A stretch of 64,000 bases of DNA. Origin: Sodalis praecaptivus (GTDB taxonomy: Bacteria > Pseudomonadota > Gammaproteobacteria > Enterobacterales > Enterobacteriaceae). Shown here piece by piece: positions 44,097-52,619 of the stretch; the first letter of the stretch is position 1; the number at the start of each line of letters is the position of its first letter. Both the position numbers and the translations under genes were made by a program. The DNA is taken from assembly GCF_000517425.1 (NCBI RefSeq), contig NZ_CP006569.1, forward strand, positions 1,736,001 through 1,800,000. The letters run 5' to 3'. Under the pieces are notes generated by a model that was given only the letters and a program-made list of their open reading frames with translations, ran no database searches and had not been told where the DNA came from.

Positions 44097-45071
44097 TCAG
44101 GCGGGGGTCGCTGATAAGCGGGCAATGGCCACCATCTCCCGCACCCGCGTTAAGTAGCGCTCGACCTCGTCAAGCGCGGCGATCCCCTGTGCATAATCCA
44201 CTTCGATAAAACGTACCGACCGGCCGATGGGGATCTGGCTCAGGCGCCAAAGATCCGCCTCGATTACCGTGCCGAATTTGGGGTAGCCGCCCATCGGTTG
44301 GGCGTCGCGCATTTGGATAATCGGCTGCCCGCCGTGCGGCACCTGGATCACGCCCGCGACGATGCCGTGCGAGCGCATCTCCAGCGGTCGCTCCGGCAAC
44401 AACGGCGTGCCCGCCAGCCGATAGCCGTAACGGTTGCTCTGAGAGGTCACTTTCCAGGGTTCGCGCCAAAAAGCCTCGCGGCAGGCCGGCGGGAACAGGG
44501 GATACTCCGCGGCGGGGATCACCCGCACCGCCGGCAGGCCGGCGCACGTCAGCGGCATCGCGGTCGGCGGCGGTTGAATGCCGAAGCCCCCCGGGCCCGC
44601 ATCGGCGTCCGCCGCCAACGGCAGTTGATCGCCCTGTTGCAGCGTCCGCCCCGCCAGACCGCCGAAGCCACCGCGCAGCTGCGTGCTGCGCGAGCCCAGC
44701 ACCGGCGCGACCTGGATGCCGCCGGCGACGGTCAAATAGGCGCGCACGCCGTAGCGCGGTCGATGAAAGGTCAAGGTCTGGCCGGCATCGGCGCGCGCGC
44801 ACCACCAAGGCAACATCGGCGTATCGTCCAGCGTCGCTCCAGCATCCGCGCCGGTGAGGGCGAAGGTGCAGGCGCGGTGAAAACGCAACCGCAGCGGGAA
44901 AAAGGGGATCTCTATTCCGGCGGCGGTCGGCGGATTGGCGAGCATCAGATTGCCGGCGCACAGCGCGGGCTTATCCATGGCGCCGGAAATGCCGACGCCG
45001 TGGTGCAGATGGCCGAAGCGCCCCAAATCCTGCACGCTGACCAGGTGGCTGGGGGAGAGTATCTCGATCAT
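44097..45071 (-). CDS. pxpC: 5-oxoprolinase subunit C (KipA/biotin-dependent carboxyltransferase-like)
   Basis: A 324-aa protein of the KipA/PxpC family with LVSVQDLGRFGHLHHGVGISGAMD split at the N-terminus (about 10-33), a central AYLTVAGGI and a C-terminal SHGIVAGVIQVPHGGQPIIQMRDAQPMGGYPK spread over about 234-265. With PxpB it forms the ATP-using part of the oxoprolinase; the fold is shared with urea amidolyase and allophanate hydrolase regions. It overlaps pxpB by 4 bp. Confidence 0.92.
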   Translation of the reverse strand: MIEILSPSHLVSVQDLGRFGHLHHGVGISGAMDKPALCAGNLMLANPPTAAGIEIPFFPLRLRFHRACTFALTGADAGATLDDTPMLPWWCARADAGQTLTFHRPRYGVRAYLTVAGGIQVAPVLGSRSTQLRGGFGGLAGRTLQQGDQLPLAADADAGPGGFGIQPPPTAMPLTCAGLPAVRVIPAAEYPLFPPACREAFWREPWKVTSQSNRYGYRLAGTPLLPERPLEMRSHGIVAGVIQVPHGGQPIIQMRDAQPMGGYPKFGTVIEADLWRLSQIPIGRSVRFIEVDYAQGIAALDEVERYLTRVREMVAIARLSATPA

Positions 45072-45727
45072 AAAATCACCTTGTCAGGGCAAAAACGGAT
45101 TTTGTCTCCGGGCGCCATCACCGCCGGCGGTGTCCGGGTAGGGTCAAAAAACGTCATGCGGGTAAGGCCAATCTGGTTCCAGCCGCTGGGGCCGGCGGAG
45201 GCCGACACGCTGGTTTGCATCCCGCCTATCGCAACAGACCCAGCGGGATTGTTCAGTATCGGTACCTGGCGTCGCGGCGTGGCGAGACGAGCGTCGAGCC
45301 CCTCCAGGTAACAGTGCCCCGGATGGCTGCCCAGTCCATAGACGGTATAGAGTACCGAACTGTGTCGCTCTACCACCGCATCGACGCTCAGACCGGTATG
45401 TTCGCAGACGTGCTCCATGCGCGGGCCGTACTCGCCGCCGTAATCCACCCGCAAATCGACGATCTTGCCCTCCAGCGACAGCCGTTCCCCTTTTTGCCAT
45501 TGATTGAGCAGCTTATCGCGCAGCGGGGCGATATCCCGCGGCGGCGCGTCGGCAAAGTAGAGCAGCAAATTGTTCAGGCAGGGCACCGCTTCGCGGATTT
45601 CCGGCCATGCCGCGGCGGCCTGGCCGAGTGCCCAGATGCGCTGCTGTTGCGACAGCGACAGGGTGCCGCCCGGATCGAATAACAGAGCGCTGGTACCCAG
45701 GCAGCTAACGGCGGGCAGATCATTCAT
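45068..45727 (-). CDS. pxpB: 5-oxoprolinase subunit B (KipI-like)
   Basis: The 219-aa protein is a KipI/PxpB homologue: a central region VDLRVDYGGEYGPRMEHVCEH-like (split at about 128-148), YTVYGLGSHPGHCYLEGLD and ATPRRQVPILNNPAGSVAIGGMQTSVS. It partners PxpC. It is the first gene of the operon pxpB-pxpC-pxpA-binding protein; a Nac-like site lies about 85-100 bp upstream. Confidence 0.92.
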   Translation of the reverse strand: MNDLPAVSCLGTSALLFDPGGTLSLSQQQRIWALGQAAAAWPEIREAVPCLNNLLLYFADAPPRDIAPLRDKLLNQWQKGERLSLEGKIVDLRVDYGGEYGPRMEHVCEHTGLSVDAVVERHSSVLYTVYGLGSHPGHCYLEGLDARLATPRRQVPILNNPAGSVAIGGMQTSVSASAGPSGWNQIGLTRMTFFDPTRTPPAVMAPGDKIRFCPDKVIL

Positions 45728-45770
45728 TGCGGTGTGCTCCGACAGGCTTTGGTTGACCTCAGACTAATGG

Positions 45771-45825
45771 CATGCGGGGTAACACAAAAATACCGATGCG
45801 GTATGTTGTGATAAACAGCGCTTAT
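45771..45825 (-). promoter_or_regulatory. Nac-like site D upstream of pxpB
   Basis: On the minus strand ATAA-N7-TTAT (45825 to 45811) is followed by TGTGTTACCCCGCATG (45786 to 45771), close to TGTCTTATCCCGCATG of promoter A. The spacing is 39 instead of 31, so the element is related but not identical in geometry. It lies back to back with site C and suggests joint control of the pxp operon and the ATPase gene. Confidence 0.5.
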
Positions 45826-45979
45826 AAGTCTGCGCCGCCGGCGGACGCGATGGCGTAAGCGAACGGCCGGCGACTGCGCCCGCAAGAGACGACGTAAGCC
45901 GATGGGACGCCACGCTGAGCACGGCAGGGAAGCTTGATTGGCCAGGCGGCGCCGCGCGACCGCTCCGCTTGGCAATGCT

Positions 45980-46044
45980 ATAAGCGCCGTTTATCGCATC
46001 AAACGCTTTTTGTCTTATGCCGGTGCGCCGATGCTGGGTAGAGT
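45980..46044 (+). promoter_or_regulatory. Nac-like activator site and promoter C (ABC ATPase)
   Basis: ATAA-N7-TTAT at 45980-45994, TGTCTTAT at +31 (46011) and TAGAGT at +59 (46039), then CAACCTC as in promoter B. The geometry equals that of promoters A and B to the base. The predicted start site near 46051 leaves a leader of about 165 nt in which I see no gene. Confidence 0.72.
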
Positions 46045-46216
46045 CAACCTCAGGTCGTGTTGCGAAGAGCGCGTCGGCGGCGCCCGACCGGGCCGCGGCC
46101 GACGGCGGGAAATGCCGCCGCGCAGGTATGGCGACGCCGGGCCCGTACGGCGCTCGGCCCGCCTGGCAACCTACGCCGAGCGGGTTTAGCCAACGTCAAC
46201 AGCAAGGGGCGCAGAC

Positions 46217-46954
46217 ATGAGATCCATGATTATCTTCAACCAGGTCAACAAATGGTACGGCGACTACCAGGCGCTCACCGATTTGAGCGCGGAGATCAAA
46301 AGCGGTGAAGTGGTGGTGGTGTGCGGGCCGTCGGGCTCGGGAAAATCCACGCTGATTCGTACCGTTAACCGGCTGGAACCTATTGAGCAGGGACAGATAT
46401 TATTCGACGGTATGGATATTCACGGTAGCAGCACCCGCCTTAATCAGTTGCGCACCCGCATCGGTTTTGTTTTTCAGAGTTTCAATCTTTTTCCCCATTT
46501 GTCGGTGGCCGACAATATCATGCTGTCGCCGGTGAAAGTGCTGGGATTGAAACGCAGCGAGGCGCGCCGGCAGGCGGGGCAGTTGCTGGAGCGCGTTGGC
46601 CTGTCGCATAAAGCCAATGCGTATCCCGCTCAGCTGTCCGGCGGCCAGCAGCAGCGGGTGGCGATTGCCCGGGCGCTGGCGATGAAACCGCCGGTCATGC
46701 TATTCGATGAACCTACCTCGGCGCTGGATCCGGAAATGGTCGGCGAGGTGCTGAATGTGATGCGCGATTTGGCGCAGGAAGGCATGACCATGATGTGCGT
46801 CACCCATGAAATGAATTTCGCCCATGACGTGGCCGATACCATCTGGTTTATGGATCAGGGCAAAATTCTGGAAAAAGCCACGCCGCAGGCGTTTTTCTCC
46901 GCACCGCGACATCCGCGGGCGCAGCGTTTTCTGAGCGATATGCGCCAGCACTGA
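46217..46954 (+). CDS. Polar amino acid ABC transporter ATP-binding protein (GltL type)
   Basis: The 245-aa ATPase has Walker [11 protein letters not shown]-loop [10 protein letters not shown], signature LSGGQQQR, Walker [15 protein letters not shown] and CVTHEMNFA. It stands alone but completes the importer made of the permeases at 35.2-36.6 kb and the binding protein at 42.5 kb; all three units carry or follow Nac-like sites. CAAGGGGC upstream serves as ribosome site. Confidence 0.92.
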   Translation: MRSMIIFNQVNKWYGDYQALTDLSAEIKSGEVVVVCGPSGSGKSTLIRTVNRLEPIEQGQILFDGMDIHGSSTRLNQLRTRIGFVFQSFNLFPHLSVADNIMLSPVKVLGLKRSEARRQAGQLLERVGLSHKANAYPAQLSGGQQQRVAIARALAMKPPVMLFDEPTSALDPEMVGEVLNVMRDLAQEGMTMMCVTHEMNFAHDVADTIWFMDQGKILEKATPQAFFSAPRHPRAQRFLSDMRQH

Positions 46955-47287
46955 ACGAGAGGCGTCAACGGCGTTCTATTGGCGTTGAAACCCGCGCGGA
47001 AAGGCGATGACATTTCCCAAAGCCGGGCGGTATCTGGCATGATAGCCTCTGCACGGCAGTAACCGGCGCGACGTCGGCGGGGCCGCCGTATTAGTCGTAG
47101 CGTGCAGGGCGGGCGTCATCGGGCGGCAGGCAAGTACTGGCGCGGCGCCCGGGCGGGTCTTTTGGTTTTTTTGTGCAGGATGACATGCAACAACGCAGTT
47201 TCACCGCGGCGATGGCCGCAGATCCGCTACCGCGCCGCGTTCGGCCGCGGCGCACCGCGCCTCAGTGGGTGTCGGAGGGCAGTCGCT
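46955..47287. other. 333-bp spacer without a recognised gene
   Basis: GC-rich spacer between two rightward ATPase genes. An open frame continues upstream of the 47288 start but has no ABC-family residues and no ribosome site. I see no convincing promoter, terminator or repeat. Confidence 0.4.
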
Positions 47288-48382
47288 ATGCAGCGTTCCG
47301 TTGAAGTCTGCCTGACGCATTTGACCAAGCATTACGGTAGCACCGTGGCGGTCGATGATCTGTCGTTAACCGTGCCGGCGGGGGAAATCCTTGTGCTGCT
47401 CGGCCCCAGCGGCTGCGGTAAAACCACCTGTTTGCGCATGGTGGCAGGTTTGGATACGCCTACGCGCGGCGATATTCGCGTCGACGGTCGCTCGATCGCC
47501 CGCACGGCGGTGCACCAGCGTAACGTGGGCATGTTATTGCAGAATTACGCGCTCTTTCCTCATCTTACCGTCGCTGAGAATATCGCCTTCGGCCTGAAAA
47601 TGCGCGGTCTGTCGCGCGCTGACATAAGCGATAAGGTCAATGCGGCGCTCGATAGAGTGCGTCTCGCGCATCTGCACGACCGTTTACCCGAACAACTGAG
47701 CGGCGGCCAGCAGCAGCGCGTTTCGCTGGCCCGCGCGCTGGTCATTGAACCCGATATCCTGCTGCTTGACGAGCCGCTGGGGGCTTTAGATAAAGGGTTG
47801 CGGGAAAGTTTGCAGTGGGAAATTCGCCAATTGCAGCAGCGGCTAGGGCTGACCACGCTGTTGGTGACGCACGATCAGGATGAAGCGTTAACGCTGGCAG
47901 ATACGATTGCCGTGATGCACAACGGGCGCCTCGAACAGTGCGCCCGCGCCGCCGACATTTACCAAAAGCCCGCCACGGCCTTTGTCGCCGGTTTTCTCGG
48001 CGCGTCCAATTTCTTGACCGCCCGCGTGGTCGCCCGCGGGGCGGACCATGTCCAGTTGGCCGCAGACGCCGGTCTGACGCTGACCGTTGCCGCCTGTCCC
48101 TCCGAGGCGCAGCGAGTGACGGTGACCCTACGGCCAGAGGCCATTCGGTTGGCGCCGCTGCCCTCGCCGGCGCCGATCGGTGAAGCCAATAGCGCTACCG
48201 GTCGGATAGCGCAGGTCGTCTATCGCGGTTACATGCTGCATTTTTACGTTACCCTCGACGGCGGGACGCAGATGCAGGTATGGATGCAGTCATCGGGGGA
48301 CGGCGCTCCGCCCGCATTTCAGGTCGGTGAACCGGTGATGCTTCGCTGGCCCCGGGAAAGTAATCACGTCCTTCCCGCTTGA
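47288..48382 (+). CDS. Orphan ABC transporter ATP-binding protein with TOBE domain (PotA/FbpC-like)
   Basis: The 364-aa protein has an ATPase domain (Walker [38 protein letters not shown]) and a C-terminal TOBE region from about residue 240, as in importers of polyamines, iron or molybdate. GGAGGG precedes the start at 47288. No permease or binding protein lies on its strand. It may serve the convergent polyamine-type permeases as an alternative ATPase or work with parts elsewhere. Confidence 0.88.
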   Translation: MQRSVEVCLTHLTKHYGSTVAVDDLSLTVPAGEILVLLGPSGCGKTTCLRMVAGLDTPTRGDIRVDGRSIARTAVHQRNVGMLLQNYALFPHLTVAENIAFGLKMRGLSRADISDKVNAALDRVRLAHLHDRLPEQLSGGQQQRVSLARALVIEPDILLLDEPLGALDKGLRESLQWEIRQLQQRLGLTTLLVTHDQDEALTLADTIAVMHNGRLEQCARAADIYQKPATAFVAGFLGASNFLTARVVARGADHVQLAADAGLTLTVAACPSEAQRVTVTLRPEAIRLAPLPSPAPIGEANSATGRIAQVVYRGYMLHFYVTLDGGTQMQVWMQSSGDGAPPAFQVGEPVMLRWPRESNHVLPA

Positions 48383-48538
48383 GCCCGCGGGCGCGGCCGG
48401 CCGGCGTGGCGGGCTGCACGGGGTATGCCGCGGATAAGCTGCCGCCTGCCCTGCCTTTTACCACTTAATGCCGCTGGCTCAGCGCAGATGTCACCGCCGA
48501 CTGCGGCCCGTCGAGCGAGGCCTGTCATCGCTGGCCGG

Positions 48539-49366
48539 TCATCTCCCTGGGTCCGCGCGCGCAACGCTGCGGCGCGCAGCCAGCCACTGCACCAGCATCA
48601 CCAGCGCCAATCCCAGCACCGACACCAGCGTCATCAGCGTGGAAACCGCGGCGATGGTGGGATCGATAAATTGCTGCACGTTCACCCAGATTTGCCGGGG
48701 CAGGGTGGGTTGGGTCAATTGGGACAAAAACAGGCTGAGAATGATATCGTCGAACGAGGCGATAAAGGAAAACAGCGTGGCGCTAATGATGGCCGGGCGC
48801 AACACCGGCCAACTCACATACCAGATCACCTTGCGCGTGGAAGCGCCGAGGCTTCTTGCCGCCCATTCCAGCCGGCGATCGAAACCGTACAGCGCGGCGG
48901 TCATGATCATCACCACATAGGGTACGGCGATAAGGGTATGGGCGATCACCAGGCCCAGAGCGGTGCCGAGCAGACGCAGATGCATATACAGGAAATAAAG
49001 TCCCACCGCAGTGATGATCTTCGGCACGATGAGCGGCCCCATTAACAGGGCGCGCAGCAGGTTTTTGCCGGGGAATGCGCCGCGCACCAGGCCGACCGAC
49101 ACCATCGTCCCCAGCAGCAGCGAGCACAGCGCCGTGATAACGGCCACCACCACACTGACATGGGTGGCGTTCATCCAGTTGATATCATTGAAGTAGTGTT
49201 GGTACCAGCGCAGCGACAGTCCCTGCGGCGGGAAGATGATCATCTCGCCGGGGCTGAAGGACACCGCGATGATAATCAGGATCGGCGCAATCAGAAACGA
49301 CAATACCAGCAGCGAAAAGGCCGCCAGTAGGTAGTGCGCGGCGCCGCGCTTGTTGACCGTCGTCAT
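48539..49366 (-). CDS. ABC transporter permease (PotC-like)
   Basis: The 275-aa membrane protein has about six helices and the EAA-type loop WAARSLGASTRKVIWYVSWPVL. It matches the PotC/YdcV group that imports spermidine, putrescine or related amines. The start at 49366 overlaps the stop of the upstream permease (ATGA). It is the last gene of a leftward four-gene transporter operon. Confidence 0.88.
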   Translation of the reverse strand: MTTVNKRGAAHYLLAAFSLLVLSFLIAPILIIIAVSFSPGEMIIFPPQGLSLRWYQHYFNDINWMNATHVSVVVAVITALCSLLLGTMVSVGLVRGAFPGKNLLRALLMGPLIVPKIITAVGLYFLYMHLRLLGTALGLVIAHTLIAVPYVVMIMTAALYGFDRRLEWAARSLGASTRKVIWYVSWPVLRPAIISATLFSFIASFDDIILSLFLSQLTQPTLPRQIWVNVQQFIDPTIAAVSTLMTLVSVLGLALVMLVQWLAARRSVARADPGR

Positions 49367-50259
49367 CGCGCGCCTCCCCATAAGGTGTCCAGATTAACAA
49401 ACCGCCCCGCCAGCCATTGCAACAGCAACGTCAGCGTGAGCAGAATGACCGACATGGCGGCCGCCAATGACCAATCCAGCGCCTCGTCAATTTGCAGCGC
49501 AATCATTAACGGCAGCGTGGTCTGGTGGGGGCCGCCCAATAGCGCCGGGGTGATATACATACCCACGGCCAGCATAAATACCAGGAAGCAGCCGGTGAAC
49601 ACCCCGGGGTGCGTCAGGGGCACAAACACGTGGCGAAAAGCCGCCGCGGGCGAGGCGCCCAAATTGCGCGCCGCCAGCATCAGATTACGATCGATATTGT
49701 TCATCACGCTATAAAGCGACAGGATCATATAGGGCAACAAATAGTACACCAGGCCGGTGATGACCGCGGTATGGGTGCCGAGAAAAGGAAACGGGGTTTT
49801 TAGCCACCCCCAGCCCATCAGCAGGTTATTGACAATGCCTTCCCGCCCCAGGATCACAATCCAGGCGTAGGTGCGCACCAGGCCGCTGCTCCAAAACGGG
49901 ATAAGGACCAGGCCCATCAACAAAACCGCATAACGGCGGTCGATGCACACCAGCCAATAGGCAACCGGATAGGCGACGACCAGCACCAGTAGCATCGTGC
50001 CGCCCCCCAGCACCAGCGTGTAGCCCAGCATCCACCAATAGGCGCTTTCGCTGGCAAAAGCCAGATAGCCGCTTAGGGTAAAACCCTCGGACCACAGGCT
50101 TTGCCAAATCATCTGGGCCAGCGGACAGCCGAAAAAGATAAGATAAAATACCGCGGCCGGGGCAATCAGCCAGGGGAAACGGCGCTTGTGCGCCGTGTGC
50201 CGGACCGGACGGGCATCCGGGGTCGTGCGCAGGTCATCGGTCATCGAAAGTCTCGACAT
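49363..50259 (-). CDS. ABC transporter permease (PotB-like)
   Basis: The 298-aa protein has an N-terminal cytoplasmic extension (about 30 residues), about six membrane helices and the loop LAARNLGASPAAAFRHVFVPLTHPG split at about 205-230. It is the PotB/YdcU-type partner of the following permease. The start at 50259 has GGAG seven bases upstream; longer frames overlap the binding-protein gene. Confidence 0.88.
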   Translation of the reverse strand: MSRLSMTDDLRTTPDARPVRHTAHKRRFPWLIAPAAVFYLIFFGCPLAQMIWQSLWSEGFTLSGYLAFASESAYWWMLGYTLVLGGGTMLLVLVVAYPVAYWLVCIDRRYAVLLMGLVLIPFWSSGLVRTYAWIVILGREGIVNNLLMGWGWLKTPFPFLGTHTAVITGLVYYLLPYMILSLYSVMNNIDRNLMLAARNLGASPAAAFRHVFVPLTHPGVFTGCFLVFMLAVGMYITPALLGGPHQTTLPLMIALQIDEALDWSLAAAMSVILLTLTLLLQWLAGRFVNLDTLWGGAR

Positions 50260-50285
50260 CTTTATTCTCCGTTTCGCGGCCGTGC

Positions 50286-51365
50286 TTAGCGTAAACTCAT
50301 GCGCGCCCAGCGCCGGGCGATTTCCGGTCTGGCGTCGCTCAGCCATTGCGCGTCAGCCATGCGCCCCAGCGCTGCGGTCTGCGGATTGCCCGGCAACAGC
50401 TTGGCCACCTCCGGCGAAATGTAGCGGTAGGCATCGCGATTGATCGGACCATAATTTGTCGGTTCCGCCAGCCGCGCCAGCGTTTGCGGCCGGCACACCC
50501 AGGCGAGAAACCGCATGGCGTTCTCTCGGTGGGCGGCGCCTTTGGGAATCGCGAAAAAGCTGGGGAAGTTCAAATGCTGATGCCAGTTGATGCTGACAGG
50601 CAACCCGCTGGCGAGCAGCGGCGTGATGCGGCCGTTGGGGATGATGACCATGTCCGCTTCGCCGGAGGCCAGATTTTGCGCGACCTGGGCATAGCCTTCG
50701 GCGTACACCATGTCCGGGCCCAGACTTTTCAGTTTGGCGAAGGCGCTATCCAAGTCGATGGGATACAGTTTGCTCATATCGCCATTGATTGCCAGCGCCG
50801 CTTGCTCCACCGGCGGCCGGGTCGCGCCGATTGAGCTGCGTTTACCCGGGAAATCGCGGGTGTTCCAGAAATCGGCCCAGCTTTGCGGCGCTTTGCCCGC
50901 CGGAAACTTCTGGTTGTTGTAGGCCATCACCATCGCCCATTGGATGGTAGGGAACGCGCTATCCCATTTCATGTCGGCGGGAATGCCGCTTTGGCACTCG
51001 GCGGGGATTGCCGACCAGTCGATTTTTTCCAAGAGCCCGTCTTTGGCGAGCGCGGTGACGGTATCGGCGGAAACATCAATAATATCCGCTTCGACATTGC
51101 CCGACTGAATCATGATCTTCAGCTTGGCATAGTTATAGCCGGCGCCCTCTTTCACCTCGACGCCGGACGCCTGAGCGAACGGTTTGAACCAGTATTGGCT
51201 CTGGGCTTCCTGATATTTGCCGCCGAGCGACAAAATAACCAGCGAACCGGCCGAACCCGGCGCCGGGTCGGCGGCGGTAGCTTTAACGGTGAACATCATC
51301 AAAAGACACGCGGCGACGGCCGCGGTGCGGGCATAGCCCGGTAACGGTGAACGGTGCTGGCGCAT
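50286..51365 (-). CDS. Periplasmic polyamine-type substrate-binding protein
   Basis: The 359-aa protein has a Sec signal peptide (about 1-32, VKATA) and matches the PotD/SBP_bac_8 group: LVILSLGGKYQEAQSQYWFKPF, NVEADIIDVSADTV, WAMVMAYNNQKF and KGAAHRENAMRFLAWV split through the chain. The acidic residues that bind amines in PotD cannot be assigned with confidence, so the ligand may be a polyamine or another cationic amino compound. AGGAG precedes the start at 51365. Confidence 0.85.
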   Translation of the reverse strand: MRQHRSPLPGYARTAAVAACLLMMFTVKATAADPAPGSAGSLVILSLGGKYQEAQSQYWFKPFAQASGVEVKEGAGYNYAKLKIMIQSGNVEADIIDVSADTVTALAKDGLLEKIDWSAIPAECQSGIPADMKWDSAFPTIQWAMVMAYNNQKFPAGKAPQSWADFWNTRDFPGKRSSIGATRPPVEQAALAINGDMSKLYPIDLDSAFAKLKSLGPDMVYAEGYAQVAQNLASGEADMVIIPNGRITPLLASGLPVSINWHQHLNFPSFFAIPKGAAHRENAMRFLAWVCRPQTLARLAEPTNYGPINRDAYRYISPEVAKLLPGNPQTAALGRMADAQWLSDARPEIARRWARMSLR

Positions 51366-51434
51366 AATTTCTCCTGGTGAAGGCAACATCAATAAACGCC
51401 GATCGACGGCGGTGGTGAAAAGCGTCCGGGCCGG

Positions 51435-52526
51435 TCAATGACGCAGTAAAATGCCGTCATCGATTTGCCAGCCGACATAGCAGCGATCCCCCGGCTGCAC
51501 CGGCAAACCGATCCCGCGGTTGGGGCGTTTGACGCGCACTTCCTGACCGCCGGCAAGCCGGACGCGATAAAGCGAGGCATCCCCCAGATAAATCTCGCCG
51601 AGCACCTGTACCGGAAGTTTGTTTTGATAATGATCGCTATCCTGGCAAAGGTGCATGCGCTCGGGGCGGATGAAAATCACATTCTCTTCGCCCGCGCGGG
51701 CCGCCGGCTGGCGATCGCGCATCAGGACCTGCACTTCGCTTTCCGGCGCCACCGCCACCACCGCCCGATCCTGCTCTTGGCGGCGCAGATCGCAGGGAAT
51801 AAAATTGGACTCGCCGATGAAGCCGGCGACAAAACGGTTATTGGGCGCCTCATAAATCTCGCGCGGCGTGCCGTAGCAGGCGATACGGCCGTTTTCCATC
51901 ACCGCCACCCGATCGGACATCGTCAGCGCTTCTTCCTGATCGTGGGTGACATACACCACCGTCAAGCCTAATTCGGTTTGCAGGTTTTTTATCTCTTCTT
52001 GCATCTGCAAGCGCAGGCGGCGGTCCAGGGCGCCGAGCGGTTCATCCATCAGCACCAGCGACGGGCTGAACACCAGCGCGCGCGCTAGCGCAACCCGTTG
52101 CTGCTGACCGCCGCTTAACTGGCTGGGATAGCGATGGCCAAAGCGCTCGAGTCCCACCCGCGCCACAAATTGCGCGGCGCGCGCGCGGCTCTCGGCACGG
52201 GCCACCCCGCGCATTTTTAGCGGAAAGGCGACGTTGTCGATGACGGTCATATGGGGGAACAGCGCATAATTCTGGAATACCATGCCGATATCCCGCTTAT
52301 GGGCATCGGTATGGGTGACCGGTCGACCGTTTATCACTATCTCGCCGGCCGTGGGTTCAATAAAGCCGGCTATCATCATGAGCGTTGTGGTCTTGCCCGA
52401 GCCGCTGGGTCCCAGCAGCGTGAGAAACTGGCCGGCGTCCAACGACAGCGAAACGCCGCGCACCGCGCCGAAATTATCGTAATATCGCTGCAACTCTTTC
52501 AATTGCAGCGTGGCCCCTGAAGTCAT
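51435..52526 (-). CDS. Polyamine-type ABC transporter ATP-binding protein (PotA-like)
   Basis: The 363-aa ATPase shows Walker [40 protein letters not shown] and VYVTHDQEEA, then a TOBE domain (about 285-360). It is the first gene of the ATPase, binding protein and two-permease operon. It follows the monooxygenase gene on the same strand after about 90 bp and may be cotranscribed with it. Confidence 0.92.
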   Translation of the reverse strand: MTSGATLQLKELQRYYDNFGAVRGVSLSLDAGQFLTLLGPSGSGKTTTLMMIAGFIEPTAGEIVINGRPVTHTDAHKRDIGMVFQNYALFPHMTVIDNVAFPLKMRGVARAESRARAAQFVARVGLERFGHRYPSQLSGGQQQRVALARALVFSPSLVLMDEPLGALDRRLRLQMQEEIKNLQTELGLTVVYVTHDQEEALTMSDRVAVMENGRIACYGTPREIYEAPNNRFVAGFIGESNFIPCDLRRQEQDRAVVAVAPESEVQVLMRDRQPAARAGEENVIFIRPERMHLCQDSDHYQNKLPVQVLGEIYLGDASLYRVRLAGGQEVRVKRPNRGIGLPVQPGDRCYVGWQIDDGILLRH

Positions 52527-52619
52527 AGTGAACGCTATCCTTTGATGAATAGGGCGGCGGTGGCCGCCTGGCTACCGGGTAACCCCCGGGGCGGACGCGA
52601 GGATCCGCCCGCGGGGAGT

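Noticed and set aside
47040-47060. Sigma-54-like TGGCATGATAG before the orphan ATPase
   Set aside because: No TTGC follows at the required distance, so the -12 element is absent.
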